From Rhopalosiphum padi (Eukaryota; Arthropoda; Insecta; Hemiptera; Aphididae): 64,000 bases of DNA. The DNA lies in NCBI RefSeq assembly GCF_020882245.1, contig NC_083598.1:50567858-50631857 (forward strand), given 5' to 3'. The position numbers were made by a program, and so were the translations under genes. Below the pieces are notes generated by a model. The model was not told where the DNA came from, ran no database searches, and saw only the letters and a list, made by a program, of their open reading frames with translations. This document shows, in pieces, positions 1-14,600 of this stretch (position 1 is the first letter of the stretch; every line of letters begins with the position of its first letter).

Positions 1-2027
1 CGCGAAAGTCTACATTGTGATTGTAGTTATTATATACATTTTATATTATATATATATTGCGTTTAGTGATATTTTCATACACCGGACACCACTTCAAATA
101 TATACAATTAATGTGCAATTAATCAAAAAAAAAAAAAAAACAATTCTTTAAATAACCTATGAAAATTATCTAAATAATGTTTTTTTGAATACCTACCTAT
201 TTATTTGAATAATTATTTAGATAAAAATTTGACTAACTCTGACTAGGATAAATACTATATACAATTTATTTTTGATGTAAAACCATTTATTAAGGATTAT
301 TATTATCCAGTATCTTTAATGAATAATGGCACGCAACTATTCGTTCGATTTCAATTTAGATATATCGATATTTTCAAAAAACAACTATTTCCTTAACAGA
401 TATTATAATAAAAAATTGTGGTTTTCGCATATTAAAAGTAGAAGTTTGTACAGAAAGATTAAAGTTTGTCATAAAGTGGGTCATACACTATCAGTTTTAA
501 TAAAAATTTTAACCGTATAAATAAAACGGATAGTGAATTGTTGAAACCGATAAAATGAAATTGAATGAACAAAATAAAATAATTTTGATTTTCGCCAGGT
601 TTATGTTATCAGTTTATCCGAACTGATAACAAAGTGTACGTGTGTGTGTGTATGCAACTTTTGCTTTTTTGATATTTTTCTGTTTTGGTGAAAATTAAAA
701 CGTATATACGAATAGAACGACCGTGTGGTTAAACGGTTAATCGGCTGAAACGATAAATAAAAATATATATTAGTATATTTGAATGAAAATATGGTCTATA
801 AGTATACATTAGAAAATCCTTTTAATCTGAATTCGTGGTGAAATGTAAAAAAAAGTGATATTATTTCACTTCCGTCGAAACAGCAATTATATATAGATAT
901 ACTGGTGAAGAATATAATATACAGTCGTGTATATCATATATACATCTGTATAAAGATCTAAGTCTGAATTGCGTGTATTATATGTGTCTAATGGCATGGA
1001 TATTTTTTTAGTATCAGACGAATATGCTACGTACACATATATTATAATTATATATTGAGTGATTCATTTAGCGTAAGATATTCATTATTTCAAAAACTAT
1101 TAATTTTTTGGAAAATATTTTTTTACATTATTGTAAGTCGTCAAAAAATAACATTTTTTTTACTTTTTATATCATTAGCATTCTTAAAATTTAATGACAG
1201 CACGCATTTTTAATTTCTATGTTTATAAATTTAAGTATTTAAATTTTAAACGAGTGAAGTGAAGTGGTACAGAGATATCCTGAAAAATGTTGATTCGCAT
1301 TATTCATCCGTTCGTCTAAATTTTAAATAATATCAAATATCAATAATTAATAAACTACTTGTACAAAATTTGATTTTTATAGACCAAAACAATCCAAATA
1401 ATATTCTAACAAAGTATGTCATTCAAAAAAGCGAAAACCTTAAAAAACGATAAAATTAATGAAAATTATTTTTTAAAAACGTTTTTTTATAATGATATCG
1501 AATTATCCACAAGAAATATTTTCAAAATTTTAGCATTTTCTGAATTAATGAGTGTTATGTAAACATGGATTACTCCGTATATTTATATATCATTTATTTT
1601 TTTTGTATGTAGGTATATAACTATTAACTACTATAGCTACCTAATATGAAACCCATGCATACGTATACAGTTTTTTACCTTTTTCTCGTGTGGTATAGTG
1701 GTCTGGGGGGGGTCTGTGTTGTGTGTACTTACATATGAGAATTTATCAAAAATATTACATTCCGCTGTCATCGTTCTCCTTTATATGCGTACAACATAAT
1801 ACGTGTATTATTCGAGTCTGTATGGAATATATACCTTATATCTATACATATTTATCTATATATCTATATATACCTACACATTATTTATCATAATATCGAT
1901 TTTAATATATATATACCGTACAATACATTATTATATTCGCCTAGACTATACCTATATATAATAATAATAATATGCATAAATGTATAATGCATATAATATA
2001 AGTTTTACATTCGAAGTAAATATATAG
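1..2027. other. Non-coding AT-rich stretch
   Basis: No supported gene. It contains homopolymer A/T runs, TA-rich segments and the possible degraded MITE at 1055-1560. The 64-codon ORF at 326 has no coding features. Confidence 0.6.
1055..1560 (+). mobile_element. Possible degraded member of the same MITE family
   Basis: It starts TTGAGTGATTCATTTAGCGT and shares the ATTCATTATTTCAAAAAC-type continuation with the better copies, but no matching right end is visible. Confidence 0.25.
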
Positions 2028-2115
2028 ATTTTCGTTGAAAAACTCGCCAGCGGGGGTTTTGAACTACGTTACGATGTACCAATACATGAAGGCCGAAATC
2101 AAAATCGCACGATAA
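2028..2115 (+). CDS. Exon-like GC-rich island, possible terminal exon
   Basis: Within very AT-rich DNA, an acceptor-like TATATAG| is followed by a frame with coding-like third positions, SLKNSPAGVLNYVTMYQYMK, ending KIAR plus TAA. A second frame (IFVEKLASGGFELRYDVP) is also open to a TAG about 36 nt further on. No partner exon or poly(A) site can be tied to it. It could be the last exon of a gene to the left, or a relic. Confidence 0.22.
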
Positions 2116-2729
2116 AAATACTATATATCATAGAAGACTAGATAGCTGATAATAATACGACTATATTATGTGAATTTTTCAAACTTCTTAATTCCGTCCA
2201 TTTATTAGAATATTAACGTCGTTTGTAAAATGTCTACATTTCCATGACGTTGTATTTAATATGTCCGTATAAATCTATAGTAGGTATTTTAGGTACTAAA
2301 ATGTAATCCCATCCCTTCTGCGCTTTACATGAGTTAACGAAGAATTGCATTTAATATAAAATATAACTTAATTTTCCAAAATCGTATATAATAGGTACAA
2401 AATTCATTGTTCAAATGAAACTCCTTTTATTATTATCATTATTATTGTTATTTTATTGAAATTTTAACTAACTACAATATTTAATTTTTATTTAATGTTT
2501 ACATAATTCTAAAAATACGTTAAATACTGCAGGAAACTAAATTTGGTCTTTATTTTATGTTATATTATAAATACCTGTATTGAAAATTCATTACATTTTT
2601 TAATACATGTTATGTTTATATAGCTGGTAGTTGTGATCTATACAGGTGGTATGTGGCTATCACAATATTATATAAGTATGTGCGGCCACTTGTTCAGGGA
2701 ATAAAGAACGCTACCACCACCTTTGAACA

Positions 2730-2870
2730 CAGGCACGGATCATAGGGGGCAAGGGGTTACCCCCCTTGTAGACTGTGGGATGCCTATTTTCGGCAGTCGA
2801 TAAAATTCATTGTCTCGCCAATAGCGTTTCGGCCGTGTCCGTTTTCATCCCCCCTTCCATCACCATGTAA
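2730..2870 (+). mobile_element. Possible hAT-type MITE fragment
   Basis: CAGGCACGGATCATAGGGGG, then CAAGGGGTTACCCCCCTT, resembles the CAGTGGCGGATCxAGGGGGG start of common insect hAT MITEs, and a C-rich run (CATCCCCCCTTCCATCACC) could be the other end. No target duplication was found. Confidence 0.3.
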
Positions 2871-3352
2871 ATATATTTTGGACCTGCTAGAATATCATGG
2901 TTTTAATCGTTATAAATATCAATAGAAAAACATAAATGATCTACCTACAATGCGCAAGTTATAATAGCTAGTTGAAAAATATTCCATACTAGACATGGAC
3001 TCAATATATTATGTATATGATTATCATCAAACCTATCAGGACATTATGGCATTGACATACAATATTGTGGAGATTTATCAGCAAATCCATCATCGAAATA
3101 ATTTAGCGTTATCAAAAGGCTACATTACAGTTGAATTCCATATAGTTGAGTCCCTAATTGTTTAGTCGAATTAAGTCTGGTTATATGTATAGTAGTAGAC
3201 AGTAGTAAATATATTTTAGTTATATTTAATCTTCGTTTTCTTATGACAGTCGACAGTGTAATCTAATCAGTTAATGCAATCATAACTTATTTACAAAAAT
3301 TAAGAAATTAATTTTTTTTAAAGTTTATGAACTCCTATTTTTAAATCTAGAT

Positions 3353-3550
3353 ATGGTTAAAGATTTTTTTCGATTCGGATTAATTTTTAATTTTCCAGAA
3401 AACAAATTGGTAGAAGAGTTTGAAATTTATATTTTAGACAATTATATAACCATAGTCCATAGACGCACTTTTCCATCCGTACATGTTGGCAAAAATTCAA
3501 AATATTCATTTTCAACAATCATAATTACAAATACAGTATGTATTTATTAG
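3353..3550 (+). pseudogene. Possible second MULE-like transposase fragment
   Basis: The ORF contains ENKLVEEFEIYILDNYI, then FPSVHVGKNSKYSFST and ITNTVCIY. The spacing resembles the FxDYI-PPxxWA-TNACE block at 6.4 kb, with the Cys kept but the rest eroded. A TTTTCCAG| acceptor-like site lies before ENKL. The similarity is weak and could be chance. Confidence 0.28.
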
Positions 3551-6299
3551 TATTTTTTAATTTGTATTAATACAGTTAGTTGAGAATCATATCACTCGAA
3601 ATTAAAACCGTAATTTTGCTCGAGTCATCCATATGTATAAATACTTTCGTTGATGTAATTCAACAATTTTATGGCGAGACATGTACGTAAAATTATAAAA
3701 TTCCAATGTACTACGAATAAAAGAAATATCAGAAAATGAAAATTTTTTATAAATAAAAATTCAAGACTATGATAATAATGAATTAACACGACACGAGTTT
3801 GTCAAGAGAGTTTCTTATAAGTTTTTACTGTTTTTAGCAATGAATAACAAATAATATTAAAGAATAATTATATACTTATCGTTTATTTAAATTAATAATA
3901 GACAACGTATTTTTAATTATACCTATTGGCTATTACTGTGTGTCTGTGTCAAATAAAAACGTAATTATTGACAGTATTAAGTCTGTAAAAATTCAAAGGA
4001 ATATAATATTTTAAATACATTTTTTGGGACTCAACTAGTACAAAAAAGAATATACGGGTCATAGAACTCAACTGTATAACTGCGAACTGCCATCAAAATA
4101 TTGCCCTTGAGAAATGGGAAATGGGAATGAAATCATTCACTGATATTTGAAGATATTATTCAGCCAGGTCAAGATCAATAAGCTTGCCAACAAGTATGTG
4201 AAAAAACCTAGAGCTACCACCAGTTACCAACACGGCTGCTAAACAACTTCTTGACAACTCGTAAAACATATTACCTATAGGCTATAGGCGCATGTTTAAT
4301 GTTTGAAGCTGTACGACTTAGTTTAAGTGATTTAAGGCTACAGAAATAGGCATGGGCTATGTATCCTTATGTTTATTTATATATTTACTTATTTTGTATA
4401 ATTATAAGTATATTCTTTATTAACTATAAAATATTATTGTATTTAGTACTTGTAGTATTTTACTCACCTATGACCATTAAAAAATGTAATTATGTCATAG
4501 GCAGTTAAAAAATTTAAAGTGACTTTGCCTCAATATGACTAGAAAAATTTGACCAATAAATTTAAATTAAATTTATTCATACCTATGTTATGTAATATTT
4601 ATAAAATCAAAAGTATAATACTTGTTTTCACTATATTAAACAGTTCTTTCAATATCATTGTATACCTATTTCTACTAACCTATACATATTATCATTGCAT
4701 CAAAATAACAAATATTTAATATTGCACGTATTTGCTTGCATGTATATATATTGTACATAAAAAGCAAGTAGACGCCAGTAAAAAACAATAATTAATTAAA
4801 TAGGTGATTGATATTCCAAAAATATTTGGAAATATTAAAATTTAATTCAATTCTTTTTTATCTATAGACTATAAGTTATACAATTTATTTTATAAGACAT
4901 ATTGACATTTCTATTTTTTATGAATAACAGATATAAAGTTATCAGTGAATGCAATTCGTACAACAATGTATAAATTAATTTAAAAAAAAATAAGTAATGA
5001 CTTTAGAAGAAAAAAACTTTAGTTAGAATGCCAATTTATCAAAAACGCATTAAATTATTTTCTAACCCATTAGAATATTGATTAATTGATTAAGGCATAT
5101 TTTGAGACTACTATAATTAACCCTAGCTATAGTGCCATAACATCGTGTTTAAAGTATTTGAAAATACTATTCATACTCCCGATTAAGTGGCATATTCAAT
5201 CTGGGAATGAACTAGTATAATATAAAGGTTTGACAGACAGGCTTAAAACATGGTTATTAAAATGAAGGTATATTATGTGTGTTACATATTAAAATAATTA
5301 ACTAATTTAAGGCTCTCCTCGAGAGTATTTTCAAGAATATTTAAATAGTTTATTAATACGACTCTAGATACGAGAGGATTCTTTCACGTCCTATTTTAAT
5401 CAACTCCTTAATTTTTTTTTTTTTTTTACTTAATACTAATCTGAACATTTTACTATCGTAAATGCAATAGTTATAAAAAAACCATCAAACACCTAATGTA
5501 ACCTGTCCACTGATGTGTACCATACGTCCATACAAACATAAATAATTATGTATGTGCGTACTTATTATATCGTCTATTGTATATGCTACATATCTACCTT
5601 TAATAGGTACTTCGGATACAATATAAATAACGCATTGATAATACTTAACATTTAACATTTTCAACAATGCTTAACATTTAAATGTGCGCTCGATACCTGA
5701 TAAATTTTAACGATGTTATTTTTACTCGGCAAATGTTTTGCCCCTTATAAAATCCAGTGATAATCATTTAAATTATTTTTGTACGCATACCTATAACGTT
5801 GGGCATACGTAAACTACGTCCGAATTTGTATTTATGTTAAAAAAGATATAACGTAAACTGCGCCCGGTTTACAACTATAAAACTATAAATTTATGACATA
5901 CAACTTAATGAAAACAAAATTAGCTGTTATACTTATTTAGTTAAGTCTCTATGATTGTGTACTTTTTCAATTATTTATATTTACTATTGTACAACGACAA
6001 TTGATTAACAATAAGTCTTGGAAGTTGTAGAAGTTGCATATTTGCCCTTAATTTATAGCAGACTAATCTAGAAATCAATTTTATACAATGATAAATACAA
6101 AAATTAAAAAGGCATATTTATGCATATTAGTTTCTAAAACAATATTACGATGGCACCATCCAATTTCGTAATAGATTTCGAAAAAACTAGTCATTTTGCA
6201 TGTAAAACTGTTTAGCCTCAGATAATGATACACGGATGTTGCTTTCATCTCACGATATTGTGGAATAGAAATATCCAATAAAATGGTTTCAGTATTGGC

Positions 6300-6710
6300 T
6301 ATTGGCTATAAAGATAAGAACAGCGATACTAAATGGTGTTTAGTTCTACGATTACTACGGTATACCATTTCTAAGCTCGGATGAAAGTGTACAGAGTATT
6401 TTGTAAATAATTAATTTAATGAAATCAAAGCCCGACGACGAAAGAGTGACCCGATTTGCAGATTATATAGTAGATGTATATAGAAGTGAAGAAGCTCAGT
6501 ATCCACCTGAAATATGGGTTCGAGCAAATTATTCTTCGATTAACCATCAGCACCACCCCACCAATGCATGCGAGTTATTTCATTCTCATTTTAATTCTAG
6601 CCTTTATACAACTCTTTCAAATACTTTTATGCTTATAGAAAAGTTAAAATAAATTCAAATAGAAACATACTACGTACATTCAATTAAAAATTATATAAAT
6701 TAATATCAAA
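6300..6710 (+). pseudogene. Relic of a transposase C-terminal region (MULE-like)
   Basis: The open part 6419-6652 reads DDERVTRFADYIVDVY, then YPPEIWVRANYSSINHQ, then TNACELFHSHFNSSLY and FMLIEKLK. This order (FxDYIV, PPxxWA, TNACExFHxxFNSSxY, then IQIETY after the stop) is what I know from MULE-type transposases abundant in aphid genomes. Upstream, YYGIPFLSSDESVQ before 6419 fits the same domain, separated by stops, and the frame continues as IQIETY past TAA. It is therefore a fragment of a transposase, not a host gene. The superfamily assignment is from memory of motif order. Confidence 0.55.
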
Positions 6711-9700
6711 ATTCTAAAAAAACAAAAAAAAATTTAATAAATAATTAATAAAAATAATAGTGGTGAAACTCCAATAATTAATCAATATAATATGTATTAT
6801 TACTTGTTAGATATTATATTTTTTTTAATTATATATTTTTTGAATTGATTATTTATTCTTATATTATTCATATTATATGGTTGAAATGAAATGAGTATAA
6901 ATTAGAGATTATTTTGTAATTTTTGTTTATTTGAATTTGCAAAAATAAAGCTATTATTTTTTTCAATTTTTCTCTGTCGCAGTTTAGATGTCACCTTTTT
7001 ACACTTAATAAAAACTTGAGCATAGTTTGCATTCATGATTTGGTGTTTACACCTTGGGCGAAGTTTATATATCGTCGATATCGTTAATTAGACAATATTT
7101 GATTCATTAGTACAACAGGTGGACGCGTAACATATTATAATTATGAATAGCTATGATGCTAGGAATACAATAATGGATAATATTTGAACAAGATAAGGTA
7201 CTAAATATATTTTTGTCTCTTATATTATAAATGTTCATAGCCATATTATGATACGTTTCATTGTTAGTTCTTATTGTTTACACTGTTTACAGTGTTTACT
7301 TTACGTTTACACTGTAATTATGTGTACAAACCTAAAAAATTAAATCTACCTACCTAATTTCCTGTACAATTTACCATGTTTTTTTTTCGGAAATATTCCT
7401 ATCAATAGTTAGATTGAGATTTATTACAGTTATAATACTGTTTAACAGCGCCGCACACTTGAATTTTTCAAACGATACGTGCACGATAATAATACTCGTG
7501 ATTCTCACCGTATACACCTTATTAGAGACATTTATAAAAATCCTCGTTAGTGATTAGTCATTACAGAAATAAAATCCAATTACAAAATATACAGCAAGTT
7601 AATAACATAAGCTTATAGCTAAAATAGCATACATTATTATACGTGTAATAATATTATAATAAAAAATAAGGATAGGTATAGTGTATACGTGAGGATGGTG
7701 TGCTTGATAATTTTATATTATTAGGTACATATTTAATATGCTGATATTAAAAACTTAAAAATAAATTTCATGTTTTGTATAATAATCGTTTAAGAAAACG
7801 TCGTATTTACACGAGTTATCTTCGTCATACCGTAACAAAATTTACTTCCAGACGTTCCAGTTTTATGTTGTTGGTTAAATATTAAAATGAATATGTTAAA
7901 AAAAATTAAAGGTATGAACATTATAGGTATCTGTGAATATTTACGAATTTTAATTTTAAGTAAGTTATGAATATCTAAAGTTTTAGTATTTAAAAATGTT
8001 CATTACTCACTTATAATAGTCATAAAGATTAAAAAAATGTAAAAAACAAGTATAAACATATTTATAACTTAACAAAGCATTAAATATTAATGGAGACATA
8101 TATTGTTAACTCTGAGAATGAACTGTGGAATAGATAAGTTTTATTTATTAGATTTCCTTTATAATGCTAGGACGTTGATTAGGTAGATAAAGGTATTATT
8201 AGTATGCAATACAAAGTACTTTCAACTTTCCAATTTTTTAAATTCACTAAAATATTAAATATTATATTATTTTATAATATTTTAAACTCATACATGCCTT
8301 AAACATACATAAAATATGTGTACTTATTTTGATAAAAACAAGAAATCTGATCGATCATAAAAAAAATTGGCCTGCTTAAATTTTTGCACCCATAACAATA
8401 AAAAACAAAACGAAAATTTGTGCCATTGATGTCTTAAATGTATGAAAATTCATAATTTTATAAAATATATAATATTATAATGTGTATATCTATTTATTAT
8501 GTTATGACTCGTATAGATTTTAGTATTTAAAATGTCAAAACAATTGTTGCATAATATTATACATTATAAATAAAAAAATTAAGAAAAATCTATTAAAAAT
8601 ATTAAGAAGTTTTTAAAAATACTAATATTAACTAATTTTATTAGGTAATTACGATGTAGGTACTTATCTCGTGTAATATACTCAACCGTGATGCTTCATG
8701 ACAATGCAGCATCCGCTGAAGATTTGAAGACCCATTTTTTAAGAAACTTCATGATATTGGTAACTATATTATATCCATAGTCTATAGTTCTATACACATT
8801 TCAAGGTTAAAATAATTTTTTATCATGTTATAAAAAAATTAAACAAATAGGTAATATGCAAAATTATTGGTTTCTTGAAATATTAAATAAACGAAACATC
8901 AATAATATTTTATTTTTTTTTTGTAATAAACAATAAAAATTATAAATATTTAGGCAATCATAAATTTTTCAGAATACACTATGATGCGCATTAAAAAAAA
9001 TAAAATACTAATTAATAATTTTTGTTTATTAAATTAGTATTTTTCTAAAGAATTTTTTTTAAATGTTGTTTACATAAATAGTATACAAGTTCATATTAAG
9101 CACATTTTAATTTGTATGTCTAAAATTTGCACATATTTTTCAATTTTTTGCATATGAACTCTAATAATATTGTTATAATATAAACCTTACACTATATTAA
9201 ACCTAACCTTGTATATAATACTTATATTATTTACATTCATCATTCGAACGCATACATATATTATTATAATTTATAATATACGCTGCACACGTATTTCACA
9301 CTTAATTACTGCGAACATAAAATATTAAAAATATTAAATATACGATAATTGTATTATTATTATTGTTTCATCAACAAAATATAATGATATGATGGAATAT
9401 CGTGATGCGCATATGAATAATGTGTAATATGTATAGATCGTAATCGCACGGGGGTCTATTATTAATATTATTTTCGATTTATTATTATTATTGCGACGAA
9501 AACAATAATAATAATTGTTTTTTTCCTTCCACAATACCACAGGTATGAATGCAATTTATTATAATATTATAATTGAATTGTTTGAAACAATGAAACGGGC
9601 ATATTTACCACGCGTATTTAGCTGTCACCAGTTTGTAAATATTATATTCTTTTATTTTAATATATAATATACGTACAGACGGTTGATATATACTATTAAG

Positions 9701-10870
9701 GCACAAAAAATGTAGCAAATGTTATCTTACGTCATTGGTTTTTTTTTTTTTTTTGTAAAATGGTATGGTTTCATTATTTTATCCGAAAAATATTTCAATA
9801 CATTAGTATCTAGGTACTACTCTGTACGAACAATAATTTTAATAAATTAATTAACTTATAAGCAGGGTCAGTAAGTTCATCCACTAAAACGATTGAATTG
9901 CTGGTATATTGTTTATATAATCAATATACCAAACTTCAAAAAATGCTCGAATATGTAGTACCTATAAAACTTTTCATGCAATAAAAATTCATTAATTTAA
10001 AAAAAATTATATTAATTAACTTCATTAATTTATAAATCAAAACTTAATCTTCTCATACTAGTCATACTTATATGTTTTTTTCAAACATAAATGAGTAATT
10101 TATTTCTGTTCTTGCATTGTATGATAATCTTTTTTATTGGACTATTCCATTATTTATAACATTTTATTATTAATTTATGTAAACATCTGATTGTATTGAT
10201 TAGGTACTTACATAATTATAAAACATAGATAACATTTAAAAAGTTTTCAAATATTTTTTAAATTTTATATAATATAATATTTATTAAAAATTGGTACTTA
10301 CTTACATCAGAGCTATTAAATTTTATAACAATTTAAATTATTATTGGAATATAAATTAAATGAAATTTGATGATTGTGCAAATATCATAATTTGCCAAAT
10401 TTGCCTCGAATTATGGAATTATATGAAAAACAATACAATAAAGGTACTGAATTCTGTCACCTTGAAACTAAATTCTATACAATATATATTACATATATTA
10501 TTTAACCATTAGCATTTAATAGGACTTATGACTTAGAAAAATTGATATACAAATGCATAAAGCCTGAATAAATTACCTATACTATACATTTAAAATTGTT
10601 TTTACATTTAAAAATGATGTATAACCTTAATCATGCATAATACAATAACCTGCTACCTATGTATAGTATTTTTAGTTATAGGAGAGCCGAGGACACGTCA
10701 TTGTATAATATATGTGCGTATACATAAAACGTCAACAAATATTTGACTTAAGGACATATTATATTATGGCCAACGATATATGCCAGTAATGTGGGTACAG
10801 ATACTTAAAAATATGTTAAGTGTAATATGCGTAAACGTCACTCCCCACACGCACATGTTACTATACACTA
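6711..10870. other. Non-coding AT-rich stretch
   Basis: No gene supported on either strand. It holds poly-A/T runs and TAGGTA words only. Confidence 0.6.
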
Positions 10871-11665
10871 TACAGAGTGATTCATTAAGTATGCTCACCC
10901 TTTGTTTTTTCTTTAATAATGTAATTATTCAAATTCTGAATTTTTTTAAATTTTTAAATATAATTTTATAAGTTTATATTATATAAAGATCACGTTTTAA
11001 AGTTCTTAATAATTTTATACCACTAAAGAATTATCCTGTTGGGACATAAATTCCGTTTTTTCAAATGAGAAACCCTATTTCTATTATAAATTATTTAGTG
11101 GCTAATTTTTCTGAAAATATTGGTGTGTTAAAATTAAAATTCGAAAGAGTAGTTTTGAGTTGATTATAACTTTGTGCACGGAGTGATTCTTGATCTAAGA
11201 TAATGGGTTTGGAAGATATAAGGACAATTATAATTAGTTAAAAATTATAGTAGTTAATATTAATATATCAAAATATTTTACAACTTTTAAAATTCATCTA
11301 AGTATAATACTAGATACAATATTAAATATATTTTATATTTTTGTAAAACCATTTTTAAGAACTATTATTCTTAGTATAAAAATTTTAATAACTCATAAAC
11401 TACTTGTTTGCATTTTAGTACAATTTTAAGTACTTACGTAAACAATATCGATTCAACATTTAAAAAAATAATTTACAGCAAAAAAAGAGGAAAGGTTCTA
11501 ATTTGAAAAAGATAAGTTTGTATTACCATATGACACTCCTTAAGTTGAGAGTACAAAAAACTTCTGGAATTGGAAAACATAGTTTTTGCGTATACCTATT
11601 TAAAAATTTCAAAAATCTGAAATCGTATCATTAAAGGACAAAATAGAAGTGAGCATTTACCTGTA
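10871..11665 (+). mobile_element. MITE of the GATTCATT/ATGCTCAC family
   Basis: The left end is TACAGAGTGATTCATTAAGT then ATGCTCACCC. The right end, reversed, is TACAGGTAAATGCTCACTTC, so imperfect inverted termini bound about 795 bp of AT-rich, non-coding DNA. Related copies lie at 21095, at 46.3-46.9 kb (reversed, duplicated) and perhaps at 1.05 kb, so it is a dispersed non-autonomous family. The superfamily is not decided. Confidence 0.55.
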
Positions 11666-14600
11666 TATAGTTATTGTCATGTATATCGATAAAATATTAA
11701 AATGTGTTGATTTTTGTTAGCTGTTGACAAATTTTAATAATAATCAGGCAATATAATATATATATACACAATTATTCTTATAAGACATAAACATGCATAA
11801 TACATGTGTAGGTACACACATATAATGTATAAAATTAGGAATCAGGATAATATTAATAGAATATGATTATATGGAATTATATGTTCAGATCAAGGTAAAT
11901 ATTTTTGTCATTTTTGAAAATGTAAATTATTGTATGATCTTTTATTTTTATAGAGAGTTATATTTTGTTATATATACCTATATGTAGGTATACCTATTGG
12001 CTATTACCTGTACTCTGTAGAAGATAATAAGTACATTTGTTTACCTAATGATTTGGAGATAAAACTGATAGAGAAATTTTTTAATTTTTAGCAAACCCGA
12101 TGATATATCTAGATACCTGCCGACAATATAAACATACTAATATGCTATACACAATAATATATGTATTTTAAGACTCGACTACATCGTCAGTTTTCGAATA
12201 AAAAACAATTTATTCAGTATTTTCGAATTCTACAAAAATATGTACCTATTTATTATGACATTAATAATTCCAGTTTGTTTTGCTTATAATAGTGGTTACT
12301 AGTTACGATTTTTTTAAAAAAAACTCTGGTTTGTCGACCCTTGTTATGATGTTCAGAAGTAAATGTGGGCAAACACGTGGGAACCATCGTGACAGTTGGG
12401 TACATATATGATAATGACATATATATATAATAGAAACAATATACAACTTACATTGTAATATTGTACATAACTAATATGCATTGTTTGAATAACGCGTATA
12501 TGGTTTTTTTGTGTTCTTGCTCGACATATCACTATTTTACTATATACCGTAAAACATAAACCACCTGTGAAAACGCGCATCAGGTGTCCCGCATAATATG
12601 CGTTTTCAATAATATTATGTATATACTATATACTAATATACAGTTGGTACTCGGTTGTATAGTATGATACCGTCTATACCGTGGTAGTGGTAGATTAGTA
12701 CTATAATATCAAATAAATATTTGTTAAATTAATTTGTTCCCGGCAATTATACCTATATAGCGTAGGTATCTAATTTATTTACTTTTAACTTCGTTAAGTT
12801 AACAAATACTAACGAGGAATTTCTAAAATTGTGTATTAAGTAAAGTGTCAGGTCGATACTCGATAATGTAATGGGTTTGAAATACATGGGGATTCTAGAT
12901 GATTTAAATCTTATATTTATAATAGAGATGCCAATTGTACTTTCATATTTTTATACACAATTGATGAACAAGTACGATACATTTTTGACTATTCTACTTT
13001 TACTTTTACTTTTACGATACAATTAATACAGTAAGATGAATTACATAGAGAACTTCAAACTTAAGATAAACGGCCAAATTTTATCGACGTAACGATATTC
13101 TTTTTACGTTTTACGTGTTACTTATTCAGTATTATTAAAGTCTATTACCTACCTAAAATAGAATAAAATGGTTCTTTGGTGTGTCATGAAAAACAGATAT
13201 GATATAAAAGTAAGTAAAGTTTTACGTTTATTTGAAAAGCAATTGAAAAAAAAGTGGTTGCGATCACTTCATAGTTGATCCATCCATGGATACAATATTT
13301 GACGATTTCCTTATAGGTACAGATTTGAATACGGTATTTTTAGTTTAAGAGAAAAATAATAATAACATAATGTGAAGTCATCAAAAATTATACCAGTGGT
13401 TGTAAAAATAAATATAAATATAGATACGGTACTTCAATTCTGTATTCAGATAGATCACGTACAGCTTAAAAACGAGTTTGGTAGTTCGCATATATTTTGC
13501 ATACGATATCACAACAAACATTTCTTATTCTGTTTAAATGTTAGCGAAAAGAAAAAAATCTCAGATAAATGTAATCCAATATGTGTCATAACCCATAAGA
13601 CAAAAAAACCAATAAATTCATTATAATGATATACGTATAAGGGATATATATTTTCATCGTATACTATAATACTGATTACCTACTATGTATAATATTATTA
13701 TATGCTATACCGTTCCGCTCAAAAATACAGAAAATAGAATAGAATAAAATATATACGCGTTTTAGCTCCGGCGGTGTATTGAACTCTAGGTACTAATGTA
13801 GGTATATGTATATAAATATATTATTATGAATAATACTGAATATATACCTTAGTCCTCGTTATAATGTTCAAATCGACAAACGAACGGTATGATGATTAAT
13901 GACGCGTATTCGTGAGTACAATATTCTGTCGATTACGGTTCTAAAAAAAAATAAAAAAAAATAATAAATAATAAATTAAACGAACAAAATTTTCTTCCAG
14001 TATTATTCACCGAACAATATTATTTTACTACGTACCTCCTGTAAAAAAAAATAAAATAAAGTAAAAAACAATCCATATGGATCATCATGTTTACAAGTTC
14101 AGCAGAAGTAAAAATTATTTGATTATATTTAATATAATATGTTTAATACTTTAATAGGTATCATACGTTACACTTTATAGGTACATGTTAATACACAAAA
14201 CAGATAATATAATATAAGTAATTAATGTTGTACGTACAAAAATAACCCAAAAATAATCTAGCTAAGGAAACAGATAATTCATTGAAGTTTTATCTATATT
14301 ATATAATAGATAAATCTTGAAATATTTTTCCAGATAATAGATCAAAAATAACCTCGAGTCACTTGTAGATTGCGTACAATATCACAGGTAAATTTTAAGT
14401 TCCTTGCCTCCTTGGATATTTGTTCCCTTTAAAACAAAAAAAATATGTACAGTACTTTTGTTTGAATTATTAAATAATTTGATTATATACCCAAAATTAT
14501 TAGAAAATACAATTTAAAAACAAGTTCTATTTAAACTAAACAAAAAAAATTTGTTTTTATAGAAACTCATAAAATATTACTTTTACCTATAAAACATACT

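Larger units (their letters stand above)
2116..6299. other. Mostly non-coding AT-rich stretch
   Basis: Apart from the possible hAT fragment (2730) and the weak transposase-like ORF (3353), I see no gene, RNA or clear repeat. 4080-4300 is slightly GC-richer but has stops in every frame. Confidence 0.55.
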
